Shown piece after piece: positions 1 through 6,235 of a DNA stretch of 7,145 nucleotides (the first letter of the stretch is position 1; every line of letters starts with the position of its first letter). Source of the stretch: Gammaproteobacteria bacterium. Lineage in GTDB: Bacteria > Pseudomonadota > Gammaproteobacteria > SZUA-21. Under the pieces are notes generated by a model. The model saw nothing but the letters and a program-made list of their open reading frames with translations. It searched no databases and had not been told where the DNA came from. The translations under genes and the position numbers were made by a program. The stretch is taken from positions 1-7,145 of the forward strand of contig QIKQ01000109.1 in the NCBI GenBank assembly GCA_003233075.1. The letters are read 5' to 3'.

Positions 1-112
1 TTCTCCGTGGCCTACGCGATATAAGACCATCGTGGTCAAAACGATCACACCGAAGCAATCTCCTTAATTCAATGACTTACGTTAGGAGATTTCGTCATCT
101 GCTAATGCAGTC

Positions 113-218
113 TCGCAACGACGAGGAGCTTCGAATGCGAAATTATCGGTCGCTTATTTTGTTTAGCGAATGCGACGATTAAGCATCGAAATAAAACTAA
201 GTTAGCGGGACAGCAGTG
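113..218 (+). repeat. R1 dispersed repeat, copy 1 (hairpin element)
   Basis: This 106-bp unit aligns almost end to end with 783-886 and finishes with the 14-bp motif GCGGGACAGCAGTG (205-218). That motif occurs inverted at 5041-5054 and 7056-7069. The body is an imperfect palindrome: ATCG 145-148 and TCGC 150-153 can pair with GCGACGAT 172-179, with G149 bulged, and CGAATGC at 132-138 faces GCATCG at 183-188. It lies six bases past the stop codon of the minus-strand zinc-ribbon gene. I infer a MITE-like or REP-like element; the other end and any target-site duplication are not identified. Confidence 0.7.
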
Positions 219-223
219 ATTTG

Positions 224-577
224 TTATGTATTTTTTTTCAAATATTTTTCATTAAGATGTGGCTCTTCTTTTACCATTTTTTCCATATGTCGTTTTTGGT
301 CTTCTTTTACAGCTTCATTATAAGTACGACACTTTCTACAACGCATAGTTGTTGCGTAAATATTTTCTCTTACTCCTTCATAATAGTATTTCTGTTGTTG
401 TGCAGTCCAAATTTCGTTAGAATCACAGTCACAACATCTAAATTCTTGGTCAGAGTAGTATTCTGGAGCTACGTCATAGCTACCGTAACCCGTCCATTTT
501 GCTTTATTAACAGGAATCCTGTTTTCAGTCTTGTATCTTGCTCCAGTCTTGAGTCTTACTGGTTTTTTCTTGGCCAA
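224..577 (-). CDS. Zinc-ribbon protein (zf-trcl type)
   Basis: A small basic cytoplasmic protein of about 117 residues. It has two CxxC knuckles, one in FRCCDC (Cys48 and Cys51, with an extra Cys49) and one in RCRKCR (Cys80 and Cys83). They are separated by a segment rich in Gln and Tyr (QQQKYYYE). This arrangement, with an aromatic/acidic lead-in (YYSDQEF), matches the 'probable zinc-ribbon' family zf-trcl, whose biochemical role is unknown to me. The frame stays open to an ATG at 610, but that start lacks a ribosome-binding site. The TTG at 577-575 follows AGGGGAG (589-583) by five bases and gives a sensible N-terminus, MAKKKPVRLKTG, so I prefer it. The C-terminal third is charged and probably helical. 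It is a lone gene, with R1 repeats beyond its 3' end and upstream of its promoter region. Confidence 0.75.
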   Translation of the reverse strand: MAKKKPVRLKTGARYKTENRIPVNKAKWTGYGSYDVAPEYYSDQEFRCCDCDSNEIWTAQQQKYYYEGVRENIYATTMRCRKCRTYNEAVKEDQKRHMEKMVKEEPHLNEKYLKKNT

Positions 578-582
578 GTTTA

Positions 583-589
583 CTCCCCT
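583..589 (-). promoter_or_regulatory. Shine-Dalgarno AGGGGAG deciding a TTG start
   Basis: On the minus strand AGGGGAG is followed by five bases and TTG (577-575). No comparable site precedes the in-frame ATG at 610. It therefore favours a start 11 codons downstream of the longest reading frame of the zinc-ribbon gene. Confidence 0.6.
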
Positions 590-681
590 GTATGCATAAA
601 CGAACAACATATTATTTTAAAATGAAACGAAGCAAAGGTGTCGAGCCTAGTTTTGCATGATTTATTACGTTTGAGTAATCA

Positions 682-687
682 ATTATA
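682..687 (-). promoter_or_regulatory. Possible -10 box for the zinc-ribbon gene
   Basis: The minus strand reads a perfect TATAAT here, about 105 bases before the preferred TTG start at 577. No good -35 box lies 16-18 bases upstream, so the call rests on the -10 alone. The rest of the gene-free stretch 611-922 holds only the second R1 copy and AT-rich sequence with no recognisable gene. Confidence 0.25.
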
Positions 688-782
688 CTAATTTAACGGC
701 AACTAACGAGAATTAATTTTTATTCATCGCCAAGATTTCAACAGCCCGCCACCTCGATCAATTCCAAAAAATAACCAGTTTT

Positions 783-886
783 TCGCAACAACGGGGAGTT
801 TCGAATGTGACATGATTAGTTGATTGTTTTACTTAGTGAGTGCAACTATTAAGTATCGAGATAAAAAAGTTAACGAGTCAACAGTA
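783..886 (+). repeat. R1 dispersed repeat, copy 2 (diverged)
   Basis: It has the same length and order of blocks as 113-218 (TCGCAAC, GGAG, TTCGAATG, TTAG, TATTAAG or GATTAAG, ATCGA or ATCGAGATAAAA) but many substitutions. The terminal motif has decayed to 9 of 14 matches (873-886). The inner stem survives as TAGTTG (817-822) with CAACTA (843-848). At least two base pairs differ from copy 1 in a compensating way (CG to TA and CG to AT), so the hairpin itself seems to have been retained. The copy starts about 170 bases upstream of the zinc-ribbon gene's longest frame and ends 36 bases downstream of the membrane-protein gene at 923. Confidence 0.65.
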
Positions 887-922
887 ATAATACTTATAAA
901 TCTTAGCCGAACCATCAAATTG

Positions 923-1318
923 TTATGAGTTTTTTCCATCTTTAACATAAAAAATTATCAACACCAAAAGATAAGAAAAAATTAGGCCTGTTTGCAGCCA
1001 ATAGGCTGCTGTTGATTGCCCTGCTCGCATTACCGTTTCGAGTTCAGTTGACATATTAATTGAACTTAGGCCAAGCACAGTGATCGCAAGTGTAATGATT
1101 GCATTTAAGGCTACCGCTCGATGTTGTGACGCTGCGTAAAAAAGAGCTACATAAGCACACACAGCAAAAGAAATAATTTTATCTTGATATGCATAAAATG
1201 ACGTATCCCAATACACGAAGAGTATCGGTACTTTGATACTAAAATAATGAGCTATTGCCATAAAGAAAAAATAGACAGCTCCAGATAAGAAGGCGAATTT
1301 AGTTAATTTTGAGTTCAT
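923..1318 (-). CDS. Small four-helix integral membrane protein, unknown function
   Basis: A 131-residue hydrophobic protein with four predicted membrane helices, at about residues 8-26, 47-64, 68-88 and 105-124. Short polar loops lie between them, including YAYQDK before helix 2 and SSINMSTELETVMRAGQ between helices 3 and 4. The C-terminal tail is polar (KDGKNS). It is an inner-membrane protein by composition, with no catalytic motif that I recognise. The start ATG (1318-1316) is supported by GGAG (1327-1324) five bases upstream. The 106-bp gap to the upstream YjbR-type gene makes independent transcription likely. Its size and topology resemble the plus-strand membrane protein at 2974-3399, but I cannot show that the two are homologous. 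The reading frame is confident; the function is unknown. Confidence 0.75.
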   Translation of the reverse strand: MNSKLTKFAFLSGAVYFFFMAIAHYFSIKVPILFVYWDTSFYAYQDKIISFAVCAYVALFYAASQHRAVALNAIITLAITVLGLSSINMSTELETVMRAGQSTAAYWLQTGLIFSYLLVLIIFYVKDGKNS

Positions 1319-1424
1319 TGTGTCTCCGATATTTATAAATTTATAACTTTTGCGTATTCGTCATTAACGGCTTTTCAAACTACACGCACTTACTTATTAG
1401 CTTTGTTCATAGTTTTTTAAGGTA

Positions 1425-1802
1425 TCATATTTCGCCTTGATCTTGATTAAGACCAAGTTCTTTTTGTTTCTTCTTAGTTAAACCCAAGGAAACTATACGG
1501 TGAGACTCTTTTAAGTAATAAATAAGTTCTTCATCTTCAGTACTAGGTGCATTATATTGTTGTATCCACTTCATACCACGAGAGGCAAAGTAAGGTGCTG
1601 GCCGATAACCATCTTGGTCGCTCAAAAAATGATAATTAAGTTCAGATGTTTTAAAAGTGAATGCTGATTTATCGACGTGCTCCCAACCACCTATGGCAAA
1701 AACCTTTCCTCCCACCTTCCAGACATGCGAGTCTCCCCACTGAACTACGTATGAAGTAGCGAGAAAAGAACGACAAATGTCATTGAATTCTTCGTAAGTC
1801 AT
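1425..1802 (-). CDS. MmcQ/YjbR family protein
   Basis: A 125-residue protein matching the small MmcQ/YjbR (DUF419) family, which adopts a CyaY-like double-wing fold and is often labelled DNA-binding without a proven role. Family hallmarks visible are WGDSHVWKVGGKVFA at about residues 22-36, the central strand FTFKTS (48-53), and the block PAPYFASRGMKWIQ (68-81). The C-terminal part is helical and charged, ending in a KKKQKELGL segment typical of this family. Length is close to the usual 115-120 residues, so the gene appears complete. The ATG at 1802 is preceded by AAGG five bases upstream. It lies 38 bases downstream of the GNAT remnant on the same strand. Assignment to the family is firm; the cellular role is not known. 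Confidence 0.85.
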   Translation of the reverse strand: MTYEEFNDICRSFLATSYVVQWGDSHVWKVGGKVFAIGGWEHVDKSAFTFKTSELNYHFLSDQDGYRPAPYFASRGMKWIQQYNAPSTEDEELIYYLKESHRIVSLGLTKKKQKELGLNQDQGEI

Positions 1803-1839
1803 GAAAACCTTCTTACGCTGATCGAATCTGAATCACTTG

Positions 1840-1985
1840 CTATATACACGCTATTTCCTTTTGCCAAAATAATGCGCTGCTTGCTTTAGGATCTAGTTCA
1901 TAGTCATAAAAATCAAATTTTCTATACGCTGACTTTGCTGCTTCGTATTACTTAGAACTTTCAACGTTGCCTTGTAGCAGCTTTT
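1840..1985 (-). pseudogene. C-terminal remnant of a GNAT-family acetyltransferase
   Basis: Translating the minus strand gives KSCYKATLKVLSNT in one frame (about 1985-1945), then, after a one-base shift near 1943-1948, AAKSAYRKFDFYDYELDPKA and SSALFWQKEIACI ending at a TAG (1842-1840). Joined, this reads as the end of a GNAT acetyltransferase: the beta-strand LKVLSN, the conserved Asn-x-x-A-x-x-x-Y helix, the 'GF' turn (here DF), and the DYELDP...FWQK tail common in many GNATs. The N-terminal two thirds, including the acetyl-CoA loop, is absent. Upstream the sequence runs into the heptanucleotide array. I infer a deleted and frameshifted gene that is not functional. Confidence 0.5.
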
Positions 1986-2019
1986 GGTCCTGAACCAAAC
2001 ATTCAATCGTAGAAATTTC

Positions 2020-2068
2020 AATTTTCAATTTTCAATTTTCAATTTTCAATTTTCAATTTTCAATTTTC
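2020..2068 (+). repeat. Heptanucleotide tandem array, 7 perfect AATTTTC units
   Basis: Seven uninterrupted copies of AATTTTC cover 49 bp, with a degenerate unit AAATTTC just before them (2013-2019). The array is six bases from the stop codon of the regulator gene (2077-2075), in its 3' untranslated region. In the minus orientation it reads GAAAATT, and every frame meets TGA within 21 bases, so it is non-coding. Tracts like this expand and contract by polymerase slippage. No terminator hairpin is seen with it. Confidence 0.95.
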
Positions 2069-2074
2069 AAAATA

Positions 2075-2875
2075 TTAACCGTAAGCTTTACTTCGATCAA
2101 ATAACTCTTTCATTTCACTATCATAAAAAGTCTTTGTGATTTCGTCAGAAGGAAACATCAATTCAATTTTATGCTCGCTAAGAGAAATGCTCTGTATCGT
2201 GCTCAGTTGAGATATAATGGAAAAAAATGACAGTTCTCTATTATACGCCCGCACCTGAATTGACAAAAATGGCTGACTCTCATCCAGGAAACACATTTCA
2301 TCATCTTGGGGCAAGCGTAGACTCAATCTTCTCTCCAGATCTTCGAGCCTTGGTGACTCTCCCGATCTACTTATTTCATGTCTCAAACGCATTAATACGG
2401 CGCGAGTAGACTCATGCCAATTGATAATCTTCGATTTCTCTTGGCTATCTTGAATAAGTGCCTCAACCAAATTTTTATGTTCTGAAAACCCAAGTTCAAA
2501 CATAAGTGATTCAGCCGACCTATTTACGTTAACAATGTCCCAGACATGATTAATAACAATGGCTGGATAAGGCAAATGATTCGTAATTATTTGCTCTATC
2601 GCATCAACAACCGGCCTTAGCTCCACATCGTCAAACGACAATTCAGTGTATTCTGGCACATATCCGGATGAATACAGTGCTCTGTTTATCTCCTGTTTGG
2701 CAAGCCCGAGAAACTCTCCAATCTTAACAATCATCTGTCTACTAGGAATTGAGCGCCCCGTTTCCATAAAGCTTATGTGCTTCGCCGAAACTCCAAGCTC
2801 CAATGATAACTCCAGCTGACTGTATTTTGTCTGTTTTCTCCAGGCTTTAAGTATGTTGCCAACAGCCTTGCTCAT
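2075..2875 (-). CDS. XRE-family regulator with MLTR (MmyB-like) ligand-binding domain
   Basis: A 266-residue transcription regulator in two parts. Residues 6-60 are an XRE/Cro-type helix-turn-helix, with the recognition region around SQLELSLELGVSAKHISFME and the common GRSIPSRQMIVKIGEFLGL continuation. Residues about 88-255 match the MmyB-like regulator ligand-binding domain (MLTR_LBD), a PAS-like fold; the marker is PYPAIVINHVWDIVNVNRSA at 102-121. A structurally studied member of this family carries a fatty acid in that pocket, so a lipid or other small hydrophobic ligand is an inference here. The start ATG (2875-2873) follows a GAGGAAAGGTGG tract. The gene is divergent from a membrane-protein gene, and a perfect inverted repeat (2901-2917) in the shared promoter region is the likely operator, implying autoregulation and control of the neighbour. 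Length is normal for the family. Confidence 0.85.
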   Translation of the reverse strand: MSKAVGNILKAWRKQTKYSQLELSLELGVSAKHISFMETGRSIPSRQMIVKIGEFLGLAKQEINRALYSSGYVPEYTELSFDDVELRPVVDAIEQIITNHLPYPAIVINHVWDIVNVNRSAESLMFELGFSEHKNLVEALIQDSQEKSKIINWHESTRAVLMRLRHEISRSGESPRLEDLERRLSLRLPQDDEMCFLDESQPFLSIQVRAYNRELSFFSIISQLSTIQSISLSEHKIELMFPSDEITKTFYDSEMKELFDRSKAYG

Positions 2876-2900
2876 GCGCTAACCACCTTTCCTCTAAATG

Positions 2901-2917
2901 ATTACCTAACAGGTAAT
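2901..2917. promoter_or_regulatory. Candidate operator: perfect inverted repeat ATTACCT-AAC-AGGTAAT
   Basis: Two perfect 7-bp arms (2901-2907 and 2911-2917) flank a 3-bp spacer in the 98-bp gap between divergent genes. The last base of the right arm is also the first base of a TTGACC -35 candidate for the plus-strand gene, and the site lies 26-42 bases from the regulator's start codon. Dyads of this size suit dimeric XRE proteins. Binding by the adjacent regulator is inferred from position only. Confidence 0.6.
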
Positions 2918-2945
2918 TGACCCATGTTACAACAGATTATACATT
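2917..2945 (+). promoter_or_regulatory. Candidate promoter for the plus-strand membrane-protein gene
   Basis: TTGACC (2917-2922) is a good -35 box. The -10 is ambiguous: TACATT (2940-2945) at 17-bp spacing or TATACA (2938-2943) at 15. The -35 overlaps the right arm of the inverted repeat, so a protein bound there would block polymerase. The start codon follows about 30 bases downstream with a strong ribosome-binding site. Confidence 0.4.
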
Positions 2946-2973
2946 GTGACTCCATAGTTATCAGGAGGTTCTT

Positions 2974-3399
2974 ATGTCTTTACATGCTCGTGCCAAATTT
3001 TTACTCGTTGTTTCGATAATTTTTGGCATTTATTCTCTTTTGTGGGCACTCGCTCCATTTCCAACGGTGAATTTTCCAGCCAGATTGATTCTCGATGCCG
3101 CAGATTGGCCCATTGACAACCTATCGGCGACGCTAGATAAAAATACTATGTTTTTATCCGCCATTGGCGCAGGTTTGCTAGCGGCTATTTCTATATTTTT
3201 AGGAAAGATTGTAGTCCCTGCAATTAAGCAAAGAAATAAGTCAATTATCAACACCACCATTCTAGCAATGTGTGTTTGGTATACGATAGATGGCATTGGC
3301 TCAATAGCAGCTGGAGTAAGCACAAACGTTGTATTTAATTCTGTTTATCTCATTTTGGTGTTAATCCCGCTTGTTGGGATTAATGAGAACAAAACCTAA
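2974..3399 (+). CDS. Small four-helix membrane protein divergent from the XRE/MLTR regulator
   Basis: A 141-residue hydrophobic protein, the only confident plus-strand gene in the window. Predicted helices lie at about residues 8-27, 58-82, 91-113 and 117-134. The first loop is long and probably periplasmic (about 28-57, with DAADWPIDNL); a basic segment, KQRNKS, sits between helices 2 and 3. Helix 3 carries a polar patch, WYTIDGIGSIAAG, that could be a functional site; I do not recognise the family. The start is well fixed by AGGAGG (2963-2968) five bases before ATG. The divergent regulator and the operator-like dyad suggest its expression is switched by a ligand. Given the lipid-binding family of the regulator, a role in envelope or lipid homeostasis is possible but unproven. 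Confidence 0.75.
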   Translation: MSLHARAKFLLVVSIIFGIYSLLWALAPFPTVNFPARLILDAADWPIDNLSATLDKNTMFLSAIGAGLLAAISIFLGKIVVPAIKQRNKSIINTTILAMCVWYTIDGIGSIAAGVSTNVVFNSVYLILVLIPLVGINENKT

Positions 3400-3576
3400 G
3401 AACGTTAGTCACCGCCTCAACGATACACTTAACTGGCGAATTTTCATTGATCGTTTTGGACTAAGGAAAAATATGCCCGTGGTAAATTGTGTTGTAAGGT
3501 TCTTAACCAACGTGGCAAAATTCGTCAAGCAAACTTGAAGGACTGAGGCGACGTAAGGTCTACCAAATTAGTACTT

Positions 3577-4956
3577 TTAACACTCAGTAATAGTGACTGC
3601 AAGTCCGCCCAAAGATGTTTCTTTAAACTTTATCGACATTTCTTCACCCGTTTGTTTCATTGCAGCAATGCATTTATCCAAAGACATAAAGTGCTTACCG
3701 CTTTCACGCAGAGCAAGAGACGTCGCTGTATATGCCTTAATTGCACCAAAACCATTTCGTTCAATACAAGGAACTTGAACAAGGCCATGCACTGGATCAC
3801 AAGTCATTCCCAGATGATGCTCGAGCGCAATTTCAGCGGCATGCTCTATTTGTTGGGGCGTACCTCCTCGAACGGCACACAATCCGGCGGCCGCCATAGC
3901 AGAAGCTGAGCCAACTTCACCCTGACAGCCAACTTCGGCACCCGATATAGAACTAAGGTGTTTGATAAGACCACCTATAGCACTGACAGTTAATAAAAAT
4001 TCTCTTACTTGTGCTTTAGTCCCTGCCAAATGTTTTGTGAAATGATACAAAATAGCGGGTATCACTCCCGCAGCGCCATTTGTTGGCGCGGTCACCACCA
4101 TGTGTCCATCTGCATTTTCTTCGTTTACCGCCATTGCATAAGCACACAGCCAATCATTAGTATCAGACTTATCAGGTTGTTCCAGTAGTTGCTGGTGCAA
4201 CTGTTTTGCACGTCGAGGTATATTTAAACCGCCTGGCAATATGCCTTGCGTATTTAATCCCCTTTCTAAACATTGCTGCATAGAAAGCCAAAGTAAATCC
4301 AATCCATTATTCAGCTTCTCTTCTGAAATTAAGGTAATTTCATTACGCCGTTTCATCTCAGCTATAGACAAACCGCTTTCCTTTGACATGTCTAACATTG
4401 ATTGAGCCGAATCAAACGGAAAAGGAAAAGAATCGACTGATTCCATTTTAAGGGGAGCAACCAATTGCCTTATTTCTTCGATTTTACTAATAAAACCTCC
4501 GCCAATGGAAAAATAGGTTTCTGACATCAAAACTTTTCCCTGCTCACTTAGCAACTCATAAATCATGCCGTTGGGATGTTCAGGAAGTGGCGCTCCAGTG
4601 TCAAAATCGATATCTTTTTCTGCGGAAAACATAACAGAGCCAACGCCATCAATTTCAATGAACTCACTTCCCCAAATATTTTTAATTAACGTATCTACAT
4701 CCTGATCTGCCAGATCCCTAGGTAAGTAATTATTTAAACCCAATACTATTGCACGATCAGTCGCATGGCCTTTTCCTGTCGCCGATAAAGAGCCTTTAAG
4801 TGTGCATTTGATAGCGAGTTTTTGCGATGATTTATTTTTTGAGTAATACTCTTTTATGAGATTGATAAACTCCCTAGCAGCAACCATTGGCCCCATTGTA
4901 TGCGAGCTAGATGGGCCAATTCCAATTTTCAAGAGATCAAGGACACTTATAAACAT
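3577..4956 (-). CDS. sdaA: L-serine dehydratase (iron-sulfur, single chain)
   Basis: Cytoplasmic L-serine ammonia-lyase, converting L-serine to pyruvate and ammonia with a [4Fe-4S] cluster. The 459-residue chain has the N-terminal beta domain with the signature GPSSSHT at 14-20, SIGGGF at about 150-155, and the catalytic alpha domain with [16 protein letters not shown] (290-297), [13 protein letters not shown] and [20 protein letters not shown]. Cys344, Cys386 and Cys397 match the three cluster ligands of the Legionella enzyme (343, 385, 396). The chain ends in Cys459, corresponding to the C-terminal Cys458 that caps the fourth iron there. The frame extends to a TTG at 4968, but ATG at 4956-4954 gives the family N-terminus ([12 protein letters not shown]) and is preceded by GAGAAG, so I use it. 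It is monocistronic, with no obvious terminator, and an R2 repeat lies about 85 bases upstream. Confidence 0.95.
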   Translation of the reverse strand: MFISVLDLLKIGIGPSSSHTMGPMVAAREFINLIKEYYSKNKSSQKLAIKCTLKGSLSATGKGHATDRAIVLGLNNYLPRDLADQDVDTLIKNIWGSEFIEIDGVGSVMFSAEKDIDFDTGAPLPEHPNGMIYELLSEQGKVLMSETYFSIGGGFISKIEEIRQLVAPLKMESVDSFPFPFDSAQSMLDMSKESGLSIAEMKRRNEITLISEEKLNNGLDLLWLSMQQCLERGLNTQGILPGGLNIPRRAKQLHQQLLEQPDKSDTNDWLCAYAMAVNEENADGHMVVTAPTNGAAGVIPAILYHFTKHLAGTKAQVREFLLTVSAIGGLIKHLSSISGAEVGCQGEVGSASAMAAAGLCAVRGGTPQQIEHAAEIALEHHLGMTCDPVHGLVQVPCIERNGFGAIKAYTATSLALRESGKHFMSLDKCIAAMKQTGEEMSIKFKETSLGGLAVTITEC

Positions 4957-5026
4957 TTTACTTCTCAATATTGTTAAATAATTACATTTTCGACACTACC
5001 AGTTTAACCTAAACATGCTCAGACTG

Positions 5027-5045
5027 CAGTGAATTATTATCACTG
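5027..5045. repeat. Perfect hairpin CAGTGA-7-TCACTG at the R2 border
   Basis: A 6-bp perfect inverted repeat with a 7-base AT loop straddles the left edge of R2 copy A. Its left part, GACTGCAGTG, resembles the terminal GACAGCAGTG of the repeat families at 9 of 10 positions, so two near-terminal motifs face each other here. It lies about 70 bases upstream of the sdaA start. It may be an insertion footprint or the target the element chose. Confidence 0.5.
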
Positions 5046-5123
5046 CTGTCCCGCCGTGTTGAAAATATTCCTTGAAACTTAGCTAAATACATTAGATAGA
5101 TAGAGTTACTATTCGAGACATGA
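5041..5123 (-). repeat. R2 dispersed repeat, copy A
   Basis: About 83 bp that align with 7056-7139 with few gaps. Shared blocks are CACTGCTGTCCCGC, TGAAAATATT, TGAAAC-TAGCTAAATA and GATAGAGTTACTATT-GAGACATGA. The first 14 bases are the inverse of the R1 terminal motif at 205-218, while the bodies of R1 and R2 show only faint similarity. The unit sits in the 5' region of sdaA, reading outward from the gene. No open reading frame or transposase is associated with it. Confidence 0.75.
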
Positions 5124-5181
5124 GGTGCCTCAAAGGAATTGCTTATTGCACGGATTATTATACTTCACCCTTTAAATATTT

Positions 5182-5456
5182 TTACTTGTGCCCTTTACTA
5201 AACTTCTCAATCGAGCACCTCACATTGTACGAGGCATTTGTTTATAGTGTTTTTTTAAATACTTTTCTTCCGCTGCTTGATCACGATTACCTATTTCACG
5301 AAGCACCCAGCCAACAACTTTATGAATCAAGTCTTCAGAGTCATTTATAAGTATTTTTGATAATTTCAGCGTATCGCTAAAATCGTCATTCTTTATAAAA
5401 TAAAAAGTAGACATGATCGATATACGACGTTCCCACAAACACTTTGAAGTCACTAA
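5182..5456 (-). pseudogene. C-terminal half of an AlkD-like DNA alkylation repair protein, broken
   Basis: Read from just after the DinB stop codon, the frame gives LVTSKCLWERRISIMSTFYF, IKNDDFSDTLKLSKILINDS, EDLIHKVVGWVLREIGNRDQ and KYLKKHYKQMPRTM, then a TGA (5222-5220). These are the last HEAT-like repeats of the AlkD family, which excises alkylated bases. The LWERR, DLIHKAVGW-LREIG and MPRTMLRYAIEKF motifs are typical. One base lower the frame continues with RCSIEKFSKGHK to a TAA (5184-5182), the expected end of the protein. So a one-base deletion near 5222 has broken it, ATG-TTG-AGG becoming ATG-TGA-GG. The N-terminal half is missing: similarity begins directly after the DinB stop, in the same frame, which suggests an internal deletion. 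It is almost certainly inactive. Confidence 0.75.
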
Positions 5457-5981
5457 TCAAGTTTTCTCTATTCCTGGCATCCACATCATATCTGTCACAC
5501 CAATATCTATTCCTAGCTGTGAAATAAGGGTTGAGACCTGGCCACGATGATGTATTTGATGTTGAAAAAAATGTAAAACACAATCTCGTAAAATATAGGT
5601 GTGCTCAGATTGTTTCACTTTACTGATGAATGTTATCGGCTTACTCAATATTTCTTCAGTCAGTCCATCAATATAATTATTAATTTCACTGTCAGTAATA
5701 GCTCGCTGCGCCTTCAATTCATTATAATCTGAATACAACTCCTGATCTAAAGACTCAATATGAAACTTTAAATTCTGAAATCGACTCATCCACAACCTGT
5801 CCCCAAGTATAATATGGTTGAGTGTACCGTGTATGGATTTGAAAAATGCACCTGCATCACGCTTCCTTTCTTTATCAGAAATAGAATCGCACAACAAATA
5901 AAAATGATCATTCATCCATTTATTATATTGGGCCTGAATCTTAAATTGTTCTATATTACTCATCAATTTATCCAATGACAT
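5457..5981 (-). CDS. DinB-family putative metal-dependent enzyme
   Basis: A 174-residue four-helix-bundle protein of the DinB superfamily, cytoplasmic proteins that bind a divalent metal through three histidines; some members are thiol-dependent transferases. The triad is visible as His56 in HGTLNH and His141/His145 in HFFQHQIHHRGQ. The flanking family signatures are ILGDRLWMSRF (58-68), RGQVSTLISQLGIDIGVTD and a terminal MPGI. Length is normal, so the protein looks intact. The ATG at 5981 lacks a clear ribosome-binding site; an in-frame ATG at 5963 (residue 7, MSNIEQFKIQ) has GGA nine bases upstream and may be the true start. The stop TGA is followed in the same frame by the AlkD remnant. 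The substrate cannot be told from the sequence. Confidence 0.85.
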   Translation of the reverse strand: MSLDKLMSNIEQFKIQAQYNKWMNDHFYLLCDSISDKERKRDAGAFFKSIHGTLNHIILGDRLWMSRFQNLKFHIESLDQELYSDYNELKAQRAITDSEINNYIDGLTEEILSKPITFISKVKQSEHTYILRDCVLHFFQHQIHHRGQVSTLISQLGIDIGVTDMMWMPGIEKT

Positions 5982-6037
5982 TCAACGGTTAGGTTTAGAT
6001 GCGACCCATATCATGCGGGCTTTGCTTGGTAAAGGTA

Positions 6038-6184
6038 TCACCTAGAGAAAATAGTTATACGCGAAATAGCGCCGTACGTTAATGCGATACTTAAACTTAA
6101 ACATAGACCCCACATAATACTAACTATATTTATTGAAGTATAGGAGATTAGGTCAATGTTAAAATCACTGAAGATCGCAAACAT
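6038..6184 (-). pseudogene. Possible decayed small membrane protein (48-codon open frame)
   Basis: An ATG (6184-6182) opens a 48-codon frame ending at TGA (6040-6038). It has a strong membrane segment at residues 17-41 (INIVSIMWGLCLSLSIALTY). In the neighbouring frame just upstream (6243-6185), a second hydrophobic stretch reads [19 protein letters not shown] and begins after AGG where an ATG would be expected. Joining the two by one added T near 6182 would give a two-helix protein of about 68 residues. The reconstruction is inference. It could instead be an intact 48-residue peptide or chance. The rest of 5982-6324 holds only the 34-codon ORF described separately. Confidence 0.3.
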
Positions 6185-6235
6185 ATAATTAAACCAGCAC
6201 TAACAACAGATACTGATAAGTTAACTAAATTAAAC

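Noticed and set aside
25..37. Small hairpin GACCA-TCG-TGGTC.
   Set aside because: No U-run on either strand and too short to call a terminator.
1..48. A minus-strand frame running off the left edge (GTG at 48-46, then IVLTTMVLYRVGHGE) after AAGGAG.
   Set aside because: Only 16 codons are visible, the ribosome-binding site is 11 bases away and I recognise no protein; it may be the start of a gene outside the window.
3..182. Plus-strand frame open from the left edge to TAA at 180-182, running into R1.
   Set aside because: Low-complexity basic translation with no recognisable motif; its last third lies inside the repeat, so it is probably chance.
113..886. R1 repeats considered as integron attC sites because they are imperfect palindromes near small cassette-like genes.
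   Set aside because: No paired RYYYAAC and GTTRRRY core sites at the element ends, genes are in both orientations, and there is no integrase.
2020..2068. Heptamer array considered as a CRISPR or iteron array.
   Set aside because: Units are only 7 bp with no spacers, and no Cas, Rep or origin features are nearby.
3401..3538. Plus-strand open frame of about 45 codons (LNDTLNWRIFIDRFGL) vaguely like the N-terminus of some IS transposases.
   Set aside because: The resemblance is weak, no further transposase motif follows, and a frame of this length is common by chance.
3525..3538. Hairpin TCAAG-CAAA-CTTGA between the plus-strand membrane gene and sdaA, considered as a terminator.
   Set aside because: Five-base AT-rich stem without a T-run directly after it on either strand.
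5120..5350. Plus-strand open frame of 76 codons.
   Set aside because: It lies antisense to the AlkD remnant, has no ribosome-binding site and no recognisable motif.
5987..5993. GTTAGGT, matching the attC core consensus GTTRRRY.
   Set aside because: Single isolated match with no partner core or palindrome; expected by chance.
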